Origin: Brasenia schreberi
Taxonomy: Eukaryota; Streptophyta; Magnoliopsida; Nymphaeales; Cabombaceae
Length of the DNA stretch: 64,000 nt
Assembly: GCA_036023115.1 (NCBI GenBank)
Contig: JAYKKT010000064.1
Coordinates: 8,955,001 to 9,019,000 of the forward strand
Direction: 5' to 3'
Positions 59,601 through 64,000 of the stretch are shown piece by piece. Position 1 is the stretch's first letter, and the number at the start of each line of letters is the position of its first letter. The translations under genes were made by a program, and so were the position numbers. The notes below the pieces were generated by a model that saw only the letters and a program-made list of their open reading frames with translations, was not told the origin of the DNA and searched no databases.

Positions 59601-62595
59601 ATTTCACTTCAAATTGAGAAGTGTTTCTATGTTGCAAGTCATTGATACAAGGACAGTGAAATAGACAGTTTTTTGGATTTGGCGAACTAGTAAATAAAAC
59701 AATTATCAGGTTTGGGAAGACCATTTTACTCTGATCCAAGTAGTGGTGCTAAGTTTAAACCCCACTTGAATCGCATCACATAAAAGAAAAGTATATGTAT
59801 GCATAATACTGGTAGCTGTCTGAAAATGAAACTTTGTTTTTGGAATGAACACTATACGACATGTAGCAATGAGGATGTAAAAGATGTGAAGCATGAGGTT
59901 ACTTTTCCATGTGAAGCTATGCAGACATCTAAAGTGCTCAGACCAAAACTTGACAAAATGGATTCAAAGAAATGGATAAGAAACAGAAAGGAAATAAGAA
60001 ACAAGGACAAAAGTCCTGTCTGTAGCAAAGGCAGATGAAAAACAATTACAATAAGCAGAGAAGCCCTATCGACACCGTGAAGATTATATACAATATGTAT
60101 GGAGAAGCACAACTTCTAACTCGTGTCTGACCACCACATCACATGCAATTCTTTCTCAAGAACGAACAGCTGAGACAGAATAAACAAGTATAGCATGTGT
60201 TCACAGAAGTATGAGTATAAGCTCCTAGTTTTCACCACAGATTTACATGCATTTCCTTTACTCTACAGCCATTGAATTTATTGATAGAAGAAACATAACA
60301 AATATTCTCCATTATCATCACTCACTATAAATGCCCTTTGTTCTTGTGAAAATAGTTCAATGCCTTCAGAGAAAATAATGCATCAAATCACAAAGTTTTT
60401 CCAAGTCTCTTAGGTGTAAATGTGAACCTGAATACTTGTTATCTGATGGGACAATCTAAACTTTAACAAATAGATTTCTCACAAACCCTGGTCTGCCACC
60501 ATCACTTCCATACACCGGTGCTCTCACCCTGCCAGTTCACTGGCAGTCATTGATCAGTGTGGATAGTCACCAGAAAATCCCAACACCTCCTCTTGTGGCA
60601 AATATATTCATTAGCATCTTTTTTTTAGTGCCAAGCTCACTTAACCACAATTTCACTCTCAGTTCAAGTTTTATTTATATGTTCTTGAGGATGCTTATGA
60701 ACAGAAAACCAACACATTTGCAATCCATGGCCAGCTCACGGATGATTAAGTTTTTGAAACAGAAATCAACAGGTAAAAATCAGGGCATAGACCCCAACAA
60801 GGTCAAAGTGTGAATGCCTACAGAAAGATTATGCAATTTATAAATGCAGCTTTTGGACCTCAAATTCCTCCTTTTGACCCAGGTGTTGGCAAAAACAAGA
60901 TGGCTGATATTTCTTTATGCGTCATATGAACTCTTAAATTCACAAGCCCTAAATTTTGCCTCCTAAGCACCATGTATAATTACTTTTCCTAGTATGTTTC
61001 TCAGATATCAAATTATCAATCAGAATTAGAAGTGAATGTGAGCTTAGTTGGTCTTTTTGATGACTTTACTAGTAAAGTTAAGTGAGTAGTGAGGAAAAAT
61101 AAGAATCTAGTGAACTGAAAACAACACTTTGCCATATATCACTTCCAAACATTGGATTGCCTCGTTGATTCAGTGGCTTCATTTGATTCCAACATATCAA
61201 ACAACCTAGGAAAGAGATCCTACCTTGAGAAGAAATATTGTTCTCCATTGTTTCCTTCATCTACTCATGTGCTTACATTTTAAAATAAATGAGTGTCTCT
61301 GTAGCCTCACTTAGCTTCTTTTACTTTCTTTTGCTTTCAATGAAAATATACAAATTATCGCACTAGTATCACATTTATCACCTTAGGAGGAAACTCAAAT
61401 TGGTTCCACTTAACCAATACAATTTCTGCAAGCAAAAGAACACAGAGAATAGGATCATAATGAGCAGTAATAATTGATGCCTCACTGTTTATAAGAAAGA
61501 TACTAGGTGAAATTCATCTTCCTAGGAACAGAAAATTCTGAACTCATGAAACAGCTAGTTTATTAAGCATCACGAAATCCACTTTCTTAGAATGCCAAAA
61601 GTATGGACATACAGCAGCCCAGCCGTCAAAATTCGTGCTTTTCAATATCTGAACGGGACTGCAATTACGAAATACCCATCATTAGATACTGTAACTGAGA
61701 TTCTGAGAAATAAATTGCGGTATGTTCACTTACGTATCAACAGGGCACAAGAGCATACACTCATCTCCCTTTGAACTGCAAAACGCTCTCCTCACAACAC
61801 ATTCTAAAGGTTGTTTATTTGCAGAATCAACCTGGAAAAGGGAGAGCAGTTTGCTAGTAAAAAGACCAAATTACAAGAAAAACTAAAGTAGGACACTGCA
61901 TAATCTCATTAAAGTCTATGCAAGAACCAAAAAAAAAATCGATGAGTGCGCTAAATAAGCTTTACATTGTGTTGATATCAATTTTCCCAAATTTATGTTG
62001 GTATTAGAAGTACCTAAAGATAGCATCATAGCATACACCCAAATAAGCCTTATATCAAAAATAAGTTTTATATCTAAAAGCCATGACATATTTATGTTAG
62101 TACTGAAGATGCCTATATATCATCAAGCAGTGGATAATGGTATGCAGTTTTTTAAGACAATACGGTGACGAAGAAGTGCAAGAGAATGAGGAATAAACGT
62201 ACGATGGTCACAATCCGTCTAAAGGAGGCCATAATGACCCTTCCATCTGCATCAAGGATAAACCCAGCAGGAGGTTTGGGAAGAGGAGGCAGAGGACGTT
62301 GGTCGACGGAATTCGACGGCGAATCCTCATCGCTCCCGTCGTCGACGGAAACGGGAGCGATGGTTGTAGTCTTTACACGAGGATTCTTCCTTCTAGAGTT
62401 ATTGCTGCCTCCATTGCCCGTTCTCTTTATTTTAGGAGACGAAGAAGAAGGAGAAGAAGAAGAAGAACCACCTTTTTGTTTGCATGTAGGGAAGGTGGAG
62501 ATGCTGGTTGCAGAGGGCGGAAGTCGACTGAAAGAGAGACCGAATTTGGTGGAGGGGCGAAACCAAGGAACGGAATACGGCGTAGTTGCGAACAT
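53617..62595 (-). CDS. Plastid-type DUF1292/DUF3727-like protein, 10 exons, 317 aa
   Basis: Coding exons in transcript order: 62203-62595, 61734-61831, 61613-61658, 59032-59114, 58385-58449, 56316-56377, 54616-54675, 54243-54275, 53745-53810, 53617-53664. They total 954 nt, are all in phase, and have GT-AG introns. The N-terminus (MFATTPYSVPWFRPSTKFG) is Ser-rich, non-acidic and hydroxylated, as in chloroplast transit peptides. A Ser/Lys-rich low-complexity stretch follows to about residue 110. The conserved core begins GFILDADGRVIMAS and continues with CSSKGDECMLLCPVDTPVQI, AAAYALAKIHMHLV, GFCYTARGGFCYSEEDILEF, THYMIYTPSDPLLFVA and LLDDPEIIDAIDEETEFNAL. I recognise this as the conserved cyanobacterial/plastid DUF1292/DUF3727-type family. 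Its biochemical role is not known to me, so none is assigned. The model is complete, with no lesions. Introns contain RTE insertions. Confidence 0.88.
53745..53810 (-). CDS. Plastid DUF3727-like gene exon 9
   Basis: After ACTTCAG, before GTATGC. Encodes ELLDDPEIIDAIDEETEFNA. Confidence 0.9.
54243..54275 (-). CDS. Plastid DUF3727-like gene exon 8
   Basis: After TTGCAG, before GTAAGA. A 33-nt exon encoding DKEDLLQIADD. Confidence 0.87.
54566..54585. repeat. (GT)n microsatellite
   Basis: About ten GT repeats, with imperfect GT-rich text on the left, just outside exon 7. Confidence 0.85.
54616..54675 (-). CDS. Plastid DUF3727-like gene exon 7
   Basis: After TTCTGCAG, before GTAACT. Encodes DGTHYMIYTPSDPLLFVAAK. 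Confidence 0.9.
54898..54975 (+). mobile_element. 78-bp RTE 3'-tail insertion
   Basis: Carries GTAGCCGATCCCATCTAGTA and GGGAAAAGGCTTAG then GTTGTTGTT. It is flanked by 17-bp repeats GGATGTCACATTGCATA (54881-54897) and GGATGTGACATTGCATA (54976-54992), differing at one base. Its first about 17 bp (TTATTGATGATGCCCTG) recur inverted at about 55035-55051, just outside the insertion. Lies in an intron of the plastid-protein gene. Confidence 0.8.
55729..55773 (+). mobile_element. 45-bp RTE tail-only insertion
   Basis: CCCCATCTAGTATGGGAAAA then GGCTTAG and (GTT)n, flanked by perfect 14-bp repeats TGGGTCCTGGGACA (55715-55728 and 55774-55787). Only the last few dozen bases of the RTE are present. Confidence 0.88.
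56316..56377 (-). CDS. Plastid DUF3727-like gene exon 6
   Basis: After GATGCAG, before GTAAGC. Encodes DGQEIDGLPPEGIEITCFHQ. Confidence 0.9.
57126..57589 (-). mobile_element. 5'-truncated RTE LINE fragment
   Basis: The reverse strand matches the RTE C-terminal ORF ([24 protein letters not shown]-type [28 protein letters not shown]) and 3' tail, with an internal deletion between about 57230 and 57300. It is flanked by ATCTACAACTAC at 57114-57125 and 57590-57601. It retains the RKDH codons deleted from the 33-36 kb copy. Confidence 0.88.
58385..58449 (-). CDS. Plastid DUF3727-like gene exon 5
   Basis: After GCATCAG, before GTAGTG. Encodes FCYTARGGFCYSEEDILEF. Confidence 0.9.
59032..59114 (-). 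CDS. Plastid DUF3727-like gene exon 4
   Basis: After TCTTGCAG, before GTACC. Encodes LNDREIDEIIPAAAYALAKI to HLVLS. Confidence 0.9.
61613..61658 (-). CDS. Plastid DUF3727-like gene exon 3
   Basis: After AATTGCAG, before GTATGT. A 46-nt exon encoding PVQILKSTNFDGWAA. Confidence 0.88.
61734..61831 (-). CDS. Plastid DUF3727-like gene exon 2
   Basis: After TTTTCCAG, before GTAAGT. Encodes VDSANKQPLECVVRRAFCSS and GDECMLLCPVD. Confidence 0.9.
62203..62595 (-). CDS. Plastid DUF3727-like gene exon 1
   Basis: From the ATG to the GTACGT donor, 131 codons. Carries the transit peptide, the low-complexity segment and the start of the conserved domain (DADGRVIMASFRRIVTI). Confidence 0.9.
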
Positions 62596-62949
62596 CTTTA
62601 AATTTTAGAAGAGAACCATTGCAGAAAATCCTTTCCAAGAAGAGGAAAAGAAGAGAATAGCAAGATTGGGAGCTACACTTCCAGTCTCAGCTAGACCTCC
62701 CTCTCCCGCCTTGCTGGGTTATGTGCTGTCTGTACGCGCATTGATAAGGCACAGACTTTCAGTTTAGTACTGATAATCCAGCATAGCTAAAGTGTTGTTA
62801 TTTACAGAAAAACTTTAAACAAAGATAAATAGCTTGCACCCAGAGCGTAGCTCCGCGCGCTCAGGCGCCCTTGGCACTGTTTGGAGTTGAATTCCAAGAG
62901 GGGGCACGGCTACGATCGTGTTGCACAGGCTTTTCCATATGGATTGCAC
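62596..62949. other. Upstream region of the plastid-protein gene
   Basis: Should hold the minus-strand promoter and 5' UTR. A CT/GA-rich stretch lies near 62690-62710. No clear TATA box was identified. Confidence 0.4.
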
Positions 62950-63556
62950 TAGGCATGACCGCTTTGGAACAGGCCCAGCAGTTCCAACTGAAACTGAACC
63001 AGGCCAGGAACCGAGTGAAATCGGAACCGAAGAAATCAGACCTTGAACTGAGCCCGGACTATAGATCACCCAGTTCAATTCTGGTTTTACCTTTCATGAA
63101 ACCGAAACCCACCCGACTTTCTCTCTAATAAGCTATGATCACTTCTATAGTTGGAAGTGGAAAGGCCCTGCACCCATACTCCTAAGTTTTTCCAAAAGTA
63201 CAACTACTCTATAATGCCACTACCGCCCATGGGGCCTTATAGCATGGTATCACATGGCTCTGTTACAGTAGCTGCTACCTTGCACGGTTCCGTGGGTGTA
63301 GTGGGTGCCCCATGAGAATAAGGCAGCCTTGTGTTGCTCGCTCCCATATGGCGGTGCTTCCGCGGCTCCCACTCTGTGATCCAAGACGTCCTAGTGCAGT
63401 TTGCCGATATCATTCTTTAAAATGTAGAGTTTTAATTTTTTTTATTGGTTCCAAACAGTTTTAGACTAAAACTGAAACCGTTCCAAAACCAACAGTTCTG
63501 AAACCGGAACCGACGCTATGCGAATTCAGTCAGTTCTCCAAAACCGGCCATGTCTA
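62950..63556. repeat. hAT-like MITE, copy C, with perfect target duplication
   Basis: Termini are TAGGCATGACCG on the left and, read in reverse from the right, TAGACATGGCCG. The element is flanked by the perfect 8-bp repeat GATTGCAC (62942-62949 and 63557-63564). Interior CAGTTCCAACTGAAACTGAA and GAAACCGGAACCG wording defines the family. A GC-richer central block (about 63160-63410) looks foreign to the rest. Confidence 0.82.
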
Positions 63557-64000
63557 GATTGCACCATGGTAACTTTTTTGTTGGATAACCACAATGTTTT
63601 CTGGGTTATGGAGGGAGGACAAAGCCTCACTTCCACACATACACTAACACATCACCCCCTAGAGTTGAACTCTCTGCCAGTTGAGCTAACGCTCTGGGTG
63701 TTGCATATCCAGTGACCTGGTGCCAATGTGTAGGTTGGATGACCTGTTACCAGAGCATTGACCCCTTTTACGATTTGATCAATATCCTTCAACAAAATGC
63801 TTGAACTACTCCAGGTTAGTGGAGTCGAAAGGGTCTCTAGCTACTGGATGAAGATGATACCATTAAGCATAGGCTCGGTGGGTGAGGATTGATCGCAGAG
63901 TCGCTTCTCCGAGATAATGAATCATATATGCTCCTAAAGCTGGACTCTTTTGACTCATTCAAGCTCGAAGCGAACATCACTGGACCTACTGAGCAAGCTT
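63557..64000. other. Spacer with a tRNA-like relic
   Basis: At about 63651-63700 the reverse strand shows GTTAGCTCAACTGGCAGAG (A-box-like) and GAGTTCAACTC (B-box-like) with shortened spacing, probably a SINE remnant. No gene was seen. Confidence 0.35.

Noticed and set aside
62165..62608. 147-codon plus-strand open frame
   Set aside because: It is the antisense shadow of exon 1 of the minus-strand plastid-protein gene, whose frame is conserved and spliced.
1..64000. CRISPR arrays, operons, bacterial promoters
   Set aside because: The window is plant nuclear DNA with spliced genes; no regularly spaced direct repeats with unique spacers were seen.

Overview
This is a nuclear genomic window from a flowering plant. 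The evidence is spliced genes with GT-AG introns, plant-specific gene families (a SPARK-type receptor kinase, a plastid DUF3727-type protein), Ty1/copia elements with tRNA-Met primer sites, plant RTE LINEs, hAT elements, and many AT-rich microsatellites. The lineage within angiosperms cannot be fixed from the sequence alone.

Layout. (1) 96-1940 (+): an intronless receptor-like kinase. (2) 1.9-13.7 kb: intergenic DNA holding MITEs, AT microsatellites, RTE scraps, a decayed 3' part of a 3beta-hydroxysteroid-dehydrogenase/decarboxylase gene with reticulon domain (10.5-11.2 kb) and unidentified exon-like pieces. (3) 14074-20104: a Ty1/copia retrotransposon (Copia A) with both LTRs and many stops. 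(4) 20.1-23.7 kb: a hAT-like MITE split by an RTE fragment, tRNA-like relics and a long (TA)n. (5) 23888-46744 (+): a complete nine-exon UFD1 gene (313 aa). Its seventh intron is about 15.1 kb and is packed with transposons: Copia B (32463-40520), an RTE LINE nested in it (33434-36707, perfect 19-bp target duplication), and a 1,856-bp nonautonomous hAT element (41440-43295, perfect 8-bp target duplication) carrying pieces of two host genes. (6) 46.7-53.6 kb: repeat-rich DNA with an L1-type RT relic, a plant-mobile-domain relic and a possible solo LTR. (7) 53617-62595 (-): a complete ten-exon gene for a plastid-type protein of 317 aa (DUF1292/DUF3727-like), with three RTE insertions in one or two introns. 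(8) 62950-63556: a hAT-like MITE with a perfect 8-bp target duplication.

The host genes are unrelated in function: membrane signalling, CDC48-UFD1-NPL4 protein extraction, and a plastid protein of unknown role. What links the window is its transposon biology. The most notable item is the Pack-type hAT element inside UFD1 intron 7. It holds the terminal exon of a MED30-like Mediator gene on one strand, and the promoter, 5' UTR and first exon of a protein Asterix (WDR83OS/PAT10) gene on the other, both with intact reading frames and splice sites. A second theme is RTE insertions reduced to about 45-80 bp of the 3' tail, yet still flanked by target-site duplications.
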